Below are positions 34,356 to 42,617 of a DNA stretch of 64,000 bases, in pieces (the first letter of the stretch is position 1; every line of letters starts with the position of its first letter). Origin of the DNA: UBA830 sp038146925 (GTDB lineage: Bacteria; Pseudomonadota; Alphaproteobacteria; MPNO01; UBA830); contig JAYQSP010000001.1 in the NCBI GenBank assembly GCA_038146925.1, forward strand, positions 62,001 through 126,000, in the 5' to 3' direction. The notes under the pieces are model-generated. The model had not been told where the DNA came from. It made no database searches and was given only the letters and a program-made list of their open reading frames with translations. The position numbers and the translations under genes were made by a program.

Positions 34356-35621
34356 TCAGGTAAACATGCCCTTGAGCATGAAGAAGAAAGCCGCCGCCAG
34401 GATGCCGCCCGCCGGCAGCGTTACCACCCAGGAAGCGAAAATGCTGCCGATTACCCTGAGGTCGAGCGCCGCGATCCCGCGGGCTAGACCAACTCCCATC
34501 ACGGCACCGACCGCGATATGGGTGGTGGAAACGGGCATAGCGGTGCGCGAAGCAAGCACCACCGTTAGGGCGGCAGCAACCGTGGCGCAAAATCCGCTGG
34601 TCGGGGTCAGCGCCGTAATCCGGGTTCCGATCGTGCGCATGACACGGTAGCCATAGGTCGCCAGGCCGAACACGATGCCTGCACCGCCGAGCGCCAGAAT
34701 CCAGAACGGCATCGCCAGTTTTTGCGTCACCTCGCCGCCAGACTGAACCAGTCCATAAATCGCGGCCAGCGGGCCAACCCCGTTTGCGACATCGTTCGAA
34801 CCGTGGGCAAACGCCATCGCGCATGCGGTGAAGATAATCATCGGCGCGAAAACCCGCTCCACAGCGGCATAGTGTTCTGTGCGATCGATCTCGGCACGGA
34901 CCGTGACCCTGTCCACTGCCCGCTTACCGATAAACGCGGTAATCAGACCGATAATCGCAGCGACCCCGGCACTTTCAAAACCATTGAGATCGACATTGAG
35001 ATGCTTGAGGCCCTTGAAAATCGTGACAAGCGAAATGGTGAAACCGACCAGGAAAAGATAGTAAGGCGCCCACCGCACCGCGCTGGAAAACGGGTTGTCC
35101 GACTGCAGAATCAGGCGCTGAATGCTGAGCATAAGCAGAAAGGCAAATCCGCCCCCCAACACAGGGGATACGACCCAGCTCGCCACGATCTGCGCGATCT
35201 TGCCCCAGCTCACGGCATCCATCCCGATCCCGGCAACGGCGAAGCCGACGATCGCCCCGACGATTGAGTGTGTCGTCGAGACAGGCCAGCCCCGGAACGA
35301 CGCCAGCGCCAGCCAGCACCCTGCGGCAAGCAGCGCCGCCAGCATCCCGAAGATGAGGAGTTCGGGCCGGTCCGCAATCTGGGTCGGATCGATAATGCCT
35401 TTCCGGATGGTACGTGTAACGCTGCCGCCCGCCAGGCTTGCGCCGGCAAACTCGAAAATCGCCGCGACGATTATTGCCGTTTTTACCGTGATGGCGCCGG
35501 AACCGACTGACGTGCCAAGCGCATTTGCAACGTCGTTGGCGCCGATCCCCCAGGTCATGAATACGCCGAATATCATGCCGAGAATAAGGAGGGTCGGCCC
35601 GTACTGAGTGATTACGTCCAT
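34356..35621 (-). CDS. pit: Low-affinity inorganic phosphate transporter (PiT family)
   Basis: 421-residue membrane carrier with about 10-11 helices. Both PiT signatures are present: GANDVANALGTSVGSGA near the N-terminus and AHGSNDVANGVGPLAA in the second half, plus GWPVSTTHSIVGA and PVSTTHIAVGA. Imports phosphate with cations under phosphate-replete conditions. Preceded by its DUF47 partner 40 bases upstream and facing the Pst operon. Confidence 0.96.
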   Translation of the reverse strand: MDVITQYGPTLLILGMIFGVFMTWGIGANDVANALGTSVGSGAITVKTAIIVAAIFEFAGASLAGGSVTRTIRKGIIDPTQIADRPELLIFGMLAALLAAGCWLALASFRGWPVSTTHSIVGAIVGFAVAGIGMDAVSWGKIAQIVASWVVSPVLGGGFAFLLMLSIQRLILQSDNPFSSAVRWAPYYLFLVGFTISLVTIFKGLKHLNVDLNGFESAGVAAIIGLITAFIGKRAVDRVTVRAEIDRTEHYAAVERVFAPMIIFTACAMAFAHGSNDVANGVGPLAAIYGLVQSGGEVTQKLAMPFWILALGGAGIVFGLATYGYRVMRTIGTRITALTPTSGFCATVAAALTVVLASRTAMPVSTTHIAVGAVMGVGLARGIAALDLRVIGSIFASWVVTLPAGGILAAAFFFMLKGMFT

Positions 35622-35661
35622 TCGGCTATTCGTTACTCGCTAGCGGAAAACAGAAAACGGT

Positions 35662-36342
35662 TTATCGGGCAAGCAGGAGGCGGTGCCGGTTGCCCGCGCG
35701 CTCTGCAAAGTTGGCCAGGTCGCCCACCCAGTGAATGACCCGGTCCCACATAACGGTGGAAACGGCGCCGACTTCCGCTTCATTTTCGAACAGCAGTTTC
35801 ATCAGGCTGACGGCGTGTTTGTCGGTATCTGTTTCGATCTTGTTCAGCTCGTCGATCATATACATAACCTTTTCCGCTTCCGCCCCGCGAAAACCGGTGT
35901 TCACCAGCTCATCCATCTCCTCCATGATTTTGCCCAGCTGGTTGCAGGCGTCGACGCAACGGTGCGTCAGCGTCATAAGAGGATCATGCATCTGCTCCGG
36001 CAGTTTCATGTCGCGAAGGATCATCATTCCCGCAATGTCCTGAGCGGTGTCAGCAATGGAATCCTGGAAATCGAGAATCACGAGAAGTTCGCGGCGATCA
36101 ACGGGCAGAAACATGGTCTTTGGCAGATGCGAACGCAGTTCGTTCTTGACGTCGTCGGCCTCGTTTTCGAGCGAATAGATTTTGTCGCGCAGCTCGGCAA
36201 CCTTGTTTGCGTCATCTTTCTGGGCCGCGATCAGCAGGTCCGGCACCTGGTTAGCGCACTCCTGCACGATGCGAAAATGTTCCTGGAGCGGCTTGAACGG
36301 TGACTGACCGAACAACTGCATTAGCGAGTTTTTAATGACCAC
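35662..36342 (-). CDS. DUF47/TIGR00153 PhoU-like protein, Pit partner
   Basis: 226-residue helical PhoU-like protein regularly encoded beside Pit transporters and thought to regulate them. Signatures: LFGQSPFKPLQEH near the start, SLENEADDVKNELRSHLPKT and DFQDSIADTAQDIAG. The start is a GTG at 36342 with a perfect GGAGG seven bases upstream; the ATG seven codons later and longer openings upstream fit less well. Operon with pit. Confidence 0.9.
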   Translation of the reverse strand: MVIKNSLMQLFGQSPFKPLQEHFRIVQECANQVPDLLIAAQKDDANKVAELRDKIYSLENEADDVKNELRSHLPKTMFLPVDRRELLVILDFQDSIADTAQDIAGMMILRDMKLPEQMHDPLMTLTHRCVDACNQLGKIMEEMDELVNTGFRGAEAEKVMYMIDELNKIETDTDKHAVSLMKLLFENEAEVGAVSTVMWDRVIHWVGDLANFAERAGNRHRLLLAR

Positions 36343-36425
36343 GTTGCGACCTCCGATGGCTACACAGTTCACACACCATATTGCGATGTTGCGTTCAACG
36401 GTTTCTCAATAGTTATCCCCAGATT

Positions 36426-37727
36426 TTATTTTTCAGCGTCGCCGGCACCGATCCCCGGCATCAGGCGCACCAGCAGCCACAGCATCAGAATGGCGGGGAT
36501 CGACATGGCGGCCACACCGACGAAGAACAACGTCCAGTCGCCGCCGAGCGAATCCACGGCCCAGCCGGAGACCGACCCCAGCTGAATGCGCGCAAAGTTC
36601 CCGAGCGAGGCAAGCAACGCATACTGCGTCGCCGTGAAGGCTACATTGCAAAGGCTGGACAGATAGGCGACGAACGCCGTCGTCGCCATGCCGCCTGTCA
36701 GATTGTCGAAGAATACGACGGCCGCCAGAAGCTCGAAGTTTTTGCCGCTGGTCGCCAGCAGCGCGAAAGCCAGATTGGTGATCATCATCAGGAGCGCGCC
36801 GAGAAACATCGCCCGCATGATACCGATGCGAATGCAGATCCAGCCGCCGACCCCGACCCCCAGCAGCGTCGCGAGAAGCCCGACGGATTTGGTGTAGTTG
36901 GCGATCTCTATCTTCGTGAAGCCTAGATCGACGTAGAACACGCCCGCCATCCGGCCGAGCATCGCATCGCCGAACTTGTAGAAAACGATCACCGCCAGCA
37001 CCAGCACGGCCAGCCATCCCAGCCGCCCGAAAAAATCGGTCAGCGGCGCGACGGCCGCACTGCGCAGCCAGTCGACGGCATTCTGCGCCGGCGCGAGCGC
37101 CTCAGCAGGCCGTTCCGGTTCCTGCGCCATCAGTGTTGCGACGGCTATGAGTCCGATGACCGCAGCCGCAGCGCCGTAAGCAGTCGCCCAGCCCCCGAAG
37201 GTCGCTACATAGAGTGCGCCGGCACCGGTTACGAAGGCCCCTGTATGCCAGCCATAAATCGCCAGCGCCGCGCCTGCGCCATATTCATGGGGTTCCAGTA
37301 TTTCAATCCGGTACGCGTCTATCGCCACGTCCTGCGTTGCCGACAGGGCGGAGACCGCCAATGCACACAGCCCGAGAACGACTGCTCCGCTCTGCGGGTT
37401 CTGCAGTCCCATAGCCATAATCGCCGGGATCAGCAGAACTTGGCAGGCGAATATCCATGATCGTCGCTGTCCCAGCGAGATCTGCAGCCGCCCCAACCGA
37501 AACCTGTCGACGACCGGCGCCCATAGAAAATTGATTGCGTAAGGCGTCGCGGCGGCCCCGATCAGCCCGATAGAGGTGCGTGAAACGCCTTCTTCGCGCA
37601 GCCAGATTGACAAGGTCGCAAACACCAGCGAAGACGGCAGGCCACTGGCCATGCCGAAAAAGAAAATCGTGCGAAACCGGGGATCGCGTAGACGCGCTGT
37701 CAAAGACATGTGAAGAATGTTCGACAT
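36426..37727 (-). CDS. ampG: AmpG-family muropeptide MFS transporter
   Basis: 433-residue, 12-helix permease. AmpG-like features include FFFGMASGLPSSLVFATLSIWLREEGVSRTSIG at the N-terminus, LWAPVVDRF, and the D-A-Y segment QDVAIDAYRIEIL. AmpG imports GlcNAc-anhydroMurNAc peptides for cell-wall recycling. A second in-frame ATG six codons later (37709) is a possible start; neither has a clear ribosome site. Fits with the wall-turnover genes earlier in the window, though not adjacent to them. Confidence 0.87.
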   Translation of the reverse strand: MSNILHMSLTARLRDPRFRTIFFFGMASGLPSSLVFATLSIWLREEGVSRTSIGLIGAAATPYAINFLWAPVVDRFRLGRLQISLGQRRSWIFACQVLLIPAIMAMGLQNPQSGAVVLGLCALAVSALSATQDVAIDAYRIEILEPHEYGAGAALAIYGWHTGAFVTGAGALYVATFGGWATAYGAAAAVIGLIAVATLMAQEPERPAEALAPAQNAVDWLRSAAVAPLTDFFGRLGWLAVLVLAVIVFYKFGDAMLGRMAGVFYVDLGFTKIEIANYTKSVGLLATLLGVGVGGWICIRIGIMRAMFLGALLMMITNLAFALLATSGKNFELLAAVVFFDNLTGGMATTAFVAYLSSLCNVAFTATQYALLASLGNFARIQLGSVSGWAVDSLGGDWTLFFVGVAAMSIPAILMLWLLVRLMPGIGAGDAEK

Positions 37728-37781
37728 GTGTGGATTCTAGACGGCTGTTAGGCAGTTTGGCTAGAATTGCCGGCACTAGCA

Positions 37782-37794
37782 GCACTAGTAGTGC
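37782..37794. repeat. Palindrome GCACTA-G-TAGTGC between ampG and the cupin remnant
   Basis: Perfect 6-base arms around one central base. Too tight to form an RNA hairpin, so more like a protein-binding site for a dimeric regulator. It lies between ampG and the start of the decayed cupin frame and could have served either. No known consensus recognised. Confidence 0.35.
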
Positions 37795-38112
37795 ATTATA
37801 TCCAAACATCTGACCCGCAAGACCGCCAACGAACTGCCCACGGCGGAAGGCGTCCAATTCACGTTGCTACTTGACGACGAACGTACGCGCATCACCTAGC
37901 GGGGGCTCCCGGCGGGCGACCATCGCCACGAACGCGAATACCTGACCTTTAAACAATCCAGCTGCGCGCTGCTGCTACAGGGTTCGGAGGGCAGCGAGAA
38001 TCGGGTCGACCAAGAGGACGGGCGCACCATCTCCTGGGCCGCCCCGATCGACGACACCGCCACCAATATCTCGGATGTCGAAGTCCGCGTTTTGGAAATC
38101 AAATACACGTAG
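37792..38112 (+). pseudogene. Cupin-like gene remnant with in-frame TAG
   Basis: One frame reads for ~106 codons with a single internal stop (TAG, 37897-37899). Around it are DDERTRIT-stop-RGLPAGDHRHEREYL, then DTATNISDVEVRVLEIKYT and a TAG. This resembles small cupins with the pattern RVTEW..PG..WHRHE.DY and a final HDVVN..D....FLEIE strand. The stop falls where those proteins have Trp, so TGG to TAG would explain it. The 5' end has no usable start codon either (stop at 37789-37791). Probably a dead gene; resemblance is by eye only. Confidence 0.5.
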
Positions 38113-38257
38113 CACGTTCATAAAGTGCGATGGTTCTCTAGCTGACTAAGTTTGCAGTGCGCGGCGGCCTTGTGCTAGCTTCTGTCTCGATAACGAGAGT
38201 GCGGCTCTTTATTGCCCGTACCAAATCAGGAAATCATCACGAATCGGGAGATACACG

Positions 38258-39262
38258 ATGAAAAAACTTACCACTGCAATCGCCGCGCTTGCGGCAGGAG
38301 CGGCCTTCGTCGCAGGCCCTGCGAACGCGAAGACATACAACATGAAGATCGGCATGGTGACGATCAACGACTCCAACCATTTCAAGTCAAATTGGCTTAA
38401 AAAAGAAATCGAGGCCAAATCAAATGGCCGGATAAAGGTTGGCGTTTTTCCAGCGGCTCAGCTCGGTAAGATTCCGAGACAAATCGAGGCAATCCAACTG
38501 GGTACTCAGGAAGCTTTCATGATTCCCCCTGGGTTCTTTATCGGTATTGATAAACGCTTCATGGTGACTGATGCGCCCGGCATGTTTACGGATGAAAAAC
38601 ATGCGACCCGAGCAATCAACCAGCCGGAATTCTTCAATACGTTTTCCCAAATGGGCGCGAAGAAAGGGTTCGTCGTCATGTCACTGTGGGGTTGCGGTGG
38701 GACATCTATCGCGACCATCAAGCCGTTCAAAAAATTGGACGAACTAAAGGGCCGGAAAATCAGGGTTCTCGCGACGCCGCTCGAACGAGAAGTGATCGGA
38801 GCACTCGGCGCAACTGGTGTGCCCATTCCGTACTCAGAAGTTCTTCCTTCGATGCAGCGCAAAACGATTGACGGAGTGCGTAGCAGCATTGGTGTGATGC
38901 ATCCCTCTAAATTTTGGACAGTAGCCAAGCACATCACCCTGACGGGAATGGCGCAGATCACATGCGGTTCGTTCACTAGCACGGCATTTCTTAATAAATT
39001 GCCAAAGGACCTGAAGAAGGTCGTAACGGATGCTGCAAAAGCTTCAACGGTCCCCGCTGGCAAGTGGGGGCATGACCTGACCCGAGCTGCCGAGAAAAAG
39101 TGGGCGGGCGAGAAAGGTGCTTTCGTATACAAGCTCTCTGCTCCTGAGCAAAAAGAGCTGATCGAACGGGTTCGCCCAATCGCTGACAGAATTCTTGGTG
39201 AAGATCCAAAGACTAAAGAAATCTATGCAATGCTTAAAAAGGCAGCGGCAGCAACCCGCTAA
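38258..39262 (+). CDS. TRAP transporter substrate-binding protein (DctP family), orphan
   Basis: 334-residue periplasmic solute-binding protein. Signal peptide MKKLTTAIAALAAGAAFVAGPANA, then the DctP fold with GRIKVGVFPAAQLG, LKGRKIRVLATPLE and PIPYSEVLPSMQRKTIDGV, the conserved ligand-binding region. A GGGAG ribosome site precedes the ATG. No DctQ/DctM membrane genes are beside it, and a strong terminator follows, so it is monocistronic and must use a membrane pair from elsewhere. Its DNA is AT-richer than its neighbours (28 of 60 bases G+C from 38401), suggesting transfer or a different history. Ligand unknown. Confidence 0.9.
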   Translation: MKKLTTAIAALAAGAAFVAGPANAKTYNMKIGMVTINDSNHFKSNWLKKEIEAKSNGRIKVGVFPAAQLGKIPRQIEAIQLGTQEAFMIPPGFFIGIDKRFMVTDAPGMFTDEKHATRAINQPEFFNTFSQMGAKKGFVVMSLWGCGGTSIATIKPFKKLDELKGRKIRVLATPLEREVIGALGATGVPIPYSEVLPSMQRKTIDGVRSSIGVMHPSKFWTVAKHITLTGMAQITCGSFTSTAFLNKLPKDLKKVVTDAAKASTVPAGKWGHDLTRAAEKKWAGEKGAFVYKLSAPEQKELIERVRPIADRILGEDPKTKEIYAMLKKAAAATR

Positions 39263-39281
39263 CTTGAAGCTGTACTCAGAA

Positions 39282-39312
39282 ACACCCCCGTCACGGACGG
39301 GGGTGTTTTTTT
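39282..39312 (+). terminator. Strong Rho-independent terminator after dctP
   Basis: Perfect 11-base arms ACACCCCCGTC (39282-39292) and GACGGGGGTGT (39296-39306) around a 3-base loop, followed by six T (39307-39312; seven counting the last arm base). It ends 50 bases after the dctP stop. Confidence 0.92.
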
Positions 39313-39351
39313 GCCCAATGTTGGGGACATGCGACGAAAATTGGAGGCCAA

Positions 39352-39759
39352 ATGGCGCATTACCAGCCCTCGCTCTCGTGGATGGAAGCCTACCGCCACG
39401 CTGTCAATTCGGATAAGGAAATGGAGGTCGTCGGCGACTGGTTCACCGAAGACTTCAAGATTTCCTTCGAAGGCACGGATTATCTGATTTCCGTCCGCGG
39501 GGGCAAAATCGTCGAGATCGCGGAAAACCCGCGCTTCGACCGGCCCGTGGCCTTCACCCTGCGCGCGCCGATGTCGGTGTGGAACAAATTCATCAACCCG
39601 AACCCGCCGCCGCTCTACCACGATTTTTTCGCCATGCTGATGCGCATCGACGACTTCCAGCTCGACGGCAACAGCCTCGCGACCATGCAGAACGCCCGGG
39701 CGCTGCACCGGATGATGAATATTCTCAAACAGATGGAGCCGATCGATGCCGCAGCCTGA
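39352..39759 (+). CDS. SCP2-like domain protein of unknown function
   Basis: 135-residue cytoplasmic protein. The middle resembles an SCP2 sterol-carrier fold: FKISFEGTDYLISVRGGKIVEI, FDRPVAFTLRAPMSVWNKFI and a late IDDFQLDGNSLATMQN followed by a helix. A GGAGG lies four bases before the ATG. It overlaps the downstream alpha/beta hydrolase by 14 bases, so the two are translated together and probably handle the same hydrophobic substrate. No assigned function. Confidence 0.72.
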   Translation: MAHYQPSLSWMEAYRHAVNSDKEMEVVGDWFTEDFKISFEGTDYLISVRGGKIVEIAENPRFDRPVAFTLRAPMSVWNKFINPNPPPLYHDFFAMLMRIDDFQLDGNSLATMQNARALHRMMNILKQMEPIDAAA

Positions 39760-40594
39760 TGCCGCCGTCGAGCCGATCGTCGGCCGCTACGTCAATATCG
39801 AAAGCCTGGGACGCAAATACCGGATCTTCTACGAAGAGGCGGGAGAAGGGGTACCGCTGATCTGCCTGCACACGGCGGGCACCGACAGCCGCCAGTTCCG
39901 CCATGTCCTGAACGATCCGGACATAACGTCGAAATGCCGCGTCATCGCCTTCGACATGCCGTGGCACGGCCGGTCCAATCCGCCGGACGACTGGTGGCTC
40001 GAAAAATACCGGCTGACGACGGAAGTCTACACCAACCTGATCCACGATTTCTGGCTGGCGCTCGGCGTCGGGAACCCCATCGTGATGGGCTGTTCGATGG
40101 GTGGCGCCGTCACCCTGCAGGTGGCCGCAGATTATCAGGAAGAAATCACCGGGATCATCGGCCTCGAAAGTACGGCGTTCGCGGAAGGCCGCGACAACAA
40201 CTTCCTGCATCATCCCGCCATTCACGGCGGCGAGCTGGCGGCCTGCTATACCTACGGCCTGAACGCGCCATCATCGCCCGAGGCCGGTTGCCGCGAAAAC
40301 TGGTGGTATTACAGCCAGGGCGGACCCGGCGTTTACAAAGGCGACGTCTATTACTACTGCGAAGACTGGGACGCCCGCGAAGCGATCAAGACCATCGATA
40401 CCAACCGCTGCAAGGTGTCGTTGCTGACCGGCGAATACGATTATTCCGCGACGCCGGAAATGACCAAGGCCGCCGCCGACGTCATCACCGGATGCCGGTT
40501 CACCGTGATGGAAGACATCGGTCATTTTCCGATGATCGAACACTACGAACGGTTTCGCCCCTACCTGCTGACCGAACTGGAGCAGATGCTCTAG
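39746..40594 (+). CDS. Alpha/beta-fold hydrolase
   Basis: 282-residue serine hydrolase. Oxyanion region LHTAGTDSRQF near 41-51, nucleophile elbow GCSMGG with Ser117, acid Asp232 (GEYDYS) and His260 (DIGHFPM): a complete triad. The cap region (about 145-215) has an unusual run of aromatic residues (ENWWYYS, VYYYCEDW), which may shape a hydrophobic pocket. No signal peptide. Coupled to the SCP2-like gene and convergent with a Rieske oxygenase, their stop codons overlapping in CTAG. Likely a C-C or ester hydrolase in a catabolic route; substrate unknown. Confidence 0.85.
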   Translation: MPQPDAAVEPIVGRYVNIESLGRKYRIFYEEAGEGVPLICLHTAGTDSRQFRHVLNDPDITSKCRVIAFDMPWHGRSNPPDDWWLEKYRLTTEVYTNLIHDFWLALGVGNPIVMGCSMGGAVTLQVAADYQEEITGIIGLESTAFAEGRDNNFLHHPAIHGGELAACYTYGLNAPSSPEAGCRENWWYYSQGGPGVYKGDVYYYCEDWDAREAIKTIDTNRCKVSLLTGEYDYSATPEMTKAAADVITGCRFTVMEDIGHFPMIEHYERFRPYLLTELEQML

Positions 40595-41667
40595 CGGCCG
40601 AATAAAGCTGCCAGCGAAACAGGTCCCGTTACGCGCCGGGCCTTTATAGGGCCCCCGGAAGATTCGCCGATTAACCGGTCGACCAACCTGCGAGCCTGGA
40701 TCGTCGGCACGTCGGCACTGATGTCGACTTGCGGCGTGTCGGAACCGTAGTCGAGGATGCGCTGCTGCGCTTCCACCATCGCAACATCTTCGAGAAAGAC
40801 CTCCCGGATGCCGGCCATGGTGCGATGGATTTCATCGTCGTCGAGCGAGAAATCCCGCGCCGATACCCAGAAGTGATGACAGGTGGTCGCCGTTTCGGGC
40901 GTGATGCCGTGGGTGTTGAACATGGTCCAGGCGCGGTCGCGATTCCCTTCGAAGACGCCGCTGCCCAGCTCCGCCACGCCGGCATCGAACGTAATGATGC
41001 CGGCACGCGGGGTATATGCCCACTCGACCCAGACATCCGCGTTACCGTTGATGCCCGACGCACGCGCGAATATCGGCGGCGGGTCGCTGTCGCGCATGCG
41101 CCGGTGATTGCGCAGCACATCGCCGTCGCGGGTGGTTTTGGGGCTGTGTCTGAGTGAGCCGTCATTGCCCAGCGTATCCGGGTGCACGAACCGGGAATGC
41201 GTGTTGTCCAGCTGGATATCGATCAGGGACTGGTAATGGCAATTGACCAGAAACCTGTCGCCGACCGCTTTCCAGTCAGGCGAATCGTGCCAGTAGGTGT
41301 CGGGAATAAGGGTCTCGTCTGCCGCCGCCGGGTCGCCCATCCAGATCCAGACCCAGTCGTTTCGCTCGACCAGGGGATATGCGCGCACCTGCGCCCCGGG
41401 AGGCACCTGTGCCTGGCTCGGCACATCGACGCACATGCCGTCTGCGTCGAAGGTAAGGCCGTGATAACCGCATTGCAGCGTGTCGCCCAGAACCCTGCCA
41501 ACGGAAAGCGGCGCCTGACGGTGACAGCAGCGGTCTTCAAAAGCGACCGGCGCACCGTCCTGCGTACGCCAGAGCACCACGGGCTCCTCCAGCAACACCC
41601 GCGCCAGCGGCGTTTCGGAAATTTCGTGTCCCCAGGCGGCGACGTACCAGGCTTCGCGTAAATACAT
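40591..41667 (-). CDS. Rieske oxygenase, vanillate O-demethylase (VanA)-like
   Basis: 358-residue oxygenase. Rieske ligands Cys47-X-His49 (CCHRQAPL) and Cys66-X2-His69 (CGYHGLTF); mononuclear-iron motif in DIQLDNTHSRFVH (DX2HX4H). Resembles VanA/phenylpropionate-type O- or N-dealkylases. AAGGAG before ATG 41667 fixes the start and rejects an opening 15 codons earlier. No reductase (VanB-like) adjacent. Convergent with the hydrolase; a shared pathway is plausible but not shown. Confidence 0.88.
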   Translation of the reverse strand: MYLREAWYVAAWGHEISETPLARVLLEEPVVLWRTQDGAPVAFEDRCCHRQAPLSVGRVLGDTLQCGYHGLTFDADGMCVDVPSQAQVPPGAQVRAYPLVERNDWVWIWMGDPAAADETLIPDTYWHDSPDWKAVGDRFLVNCHYQSLIDIQLDNTHSRFVHPDTLGNDGSLRHSPKTTRDGDVLRNHRRMRDSDPPPIFARASGINGNADVWVEWAYTPRAGIITFDAGVAELGSGVFEGNRDRAWTMFNTHGITPETATTCHHFWVSARDFSLDDDEIHRTMAGIREVFLEDVAMVEAQQRILDYGSDTPQVDISADVPTIQARRLVDRLIGESSGGPIKARRVTGPVSLAALFGR

Positions 41668-42015
41668 CAGCGTCTCCTTCCGGAACGACTCTGACGCGTT
41701 TGACCGCCCCAAGGCAAGACCGTCCGCGGCACAGCAAGAATTTTAAATTTCGGGAAAAAAAATGGCCTCAGCCGCCCCCGGCTTTCGGCCTGACCCCTTC
41801 CGAATGAACTCAAACGCCCCAGAACCGGCTCGTTCATCCCTAGTGGGCCACCCACCCATCAATGCGAGTTCCATCGCGCTGACAGGTATTACAATGCACC
41901 CGCGCCCATCCGGCAACAATCGCGAATTTCAAGTTACCCACAGGCAGGTCATTTAATCGCGGGATAAGACCGCCATAACCGGTGGAAAACCGCATACGCC
42001 GTCGTATGGGTACCG
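41668..42015. other. Intergenic region between the Rieske gene and arsC, no gene seen
   Basis: About 348 bases. Holds the Rieske ribosome site, an AT-rich patch with eight consecutive A near 41755, and at its right end a small hairpin that may terminate arsC. The patch could include the Rieske promoter. No convincing coding frame or RNA gene. Confidence 0.5.
41984..42008 (-). terminator. Weak candidate terminator after arsC
   Basis: On the minus strand CATACG-ACGG-CGTATG (42008-41993) forms a 6-base stem, followed after three bases-worth of GC (CGG) by TTTT (41987-41984). It begins 8 bases after the arsC stop. Short stem and short T-run make this tentative. Confidence 0.35.
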
Positions 42016-42531
42016 TCAGGCGTCGATCTGGTCGTCCTGGGTGCGGCCGATATCGTCCAGGCGCTTCTGCAGAGACAGGCGGTCCAGCCGCTCCATCGGC
42101 AGGCTGACGAAAATCGATATCCTGTTCGTCATCATGCGCATGGTCTCGGCGAACGCAGCCCGCTTGACGGCCTCGTTGCCATCGACCGCCGCCGGATCCG
42201 GCATGCCCCAATGGGCCGACATCGGCTGACCGGGCCACGCCGGGCACGCTTCACTTGCCGCCGTATCGCAAACGGTGAACACGAAATCCATCTCAGGTGC
42301 GCCCGGTTCGGCGAATTCCGCCCAGTCTTTGGACCGCAGTTCATCGACCGGATGGTTCTGCAGTTTGAGAATATCGATCGCGTACGGATTGACGGCGCCG
42401 GCAGGGTTGCTGCCCGCACTGAACCCCCGAAAACGACCGGCGCCCTCCCGGTTCAGGAGACACTCTGCGATGACGCTGCGCGCGGAATTGCCCGTGCAGA
42501 GAAACAAGACGTTGTAGATTTTTTCGCTCAT
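42016..42531 (-). CDS. arsC: ArsC-type arsenate reductase / low-molecular-weight protein tyrosine phosphatase
   Basis: 171-residue LMW-PTP-fold protein. The P-loop CTGNSARS gives the nucleophile Cys12 and Arg18 (CX5R). Further Cys88 and Cys96 in VCDTAASEACPAW match the redox relay of thioredoxin-coupled arsenate reductases, favouring that role over a plain phosphatase. The ATG at 42531 gives MSEKIYNVLFLC; an opening 17 codons earlier is unconserved. No arsR, arsB or acr3 nearby, so it stands alone. Confidence 0.85.
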   Translation of the reverse strand: MSEKIYNVLFLCTGNSARSVIAECLLNREGAGRFRGFSAGSNPAGAVNPYAIDILKLQNHPVDELRSKDWAEFAEPGAPEMDFVFTVCDTAASEACPAWPGQPMSAHWGMPDPAAVDGNEAVKRAAFAETMRMMTNRISIFVSLPMERLDRLSLQKRLDDIGRTQDDQIDA

Positions 42532-42617
42532 GACCACCCCGCGGATTTTGTTATCGGATAGCGGGGAAATGTGACGAGGCATTTACAGTCGCATGACAAT
42601 GCCCCTGGATCAGGACT

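Noticed and set aside
37896..38108. Minus-strand 70-codon frame in the ampG-dctP gap
   Set aside because: Opposite the cupin-like remnant, no similarity seen, no ribosome site.
38152..38194. Possible -35/-10 elements upstream of dctP
   Set aside because: The hexamers (TTGCAG, TTGTGC, GATAAC) do not fall at an acceptable spacing, so no promoter is called.
41762..41956. Plus-strand 64-codon frame between the Rieske gene and arsC
   Set aside because: Pro/Ser-rich, no motif and no ribosome site; treated as non-coding.
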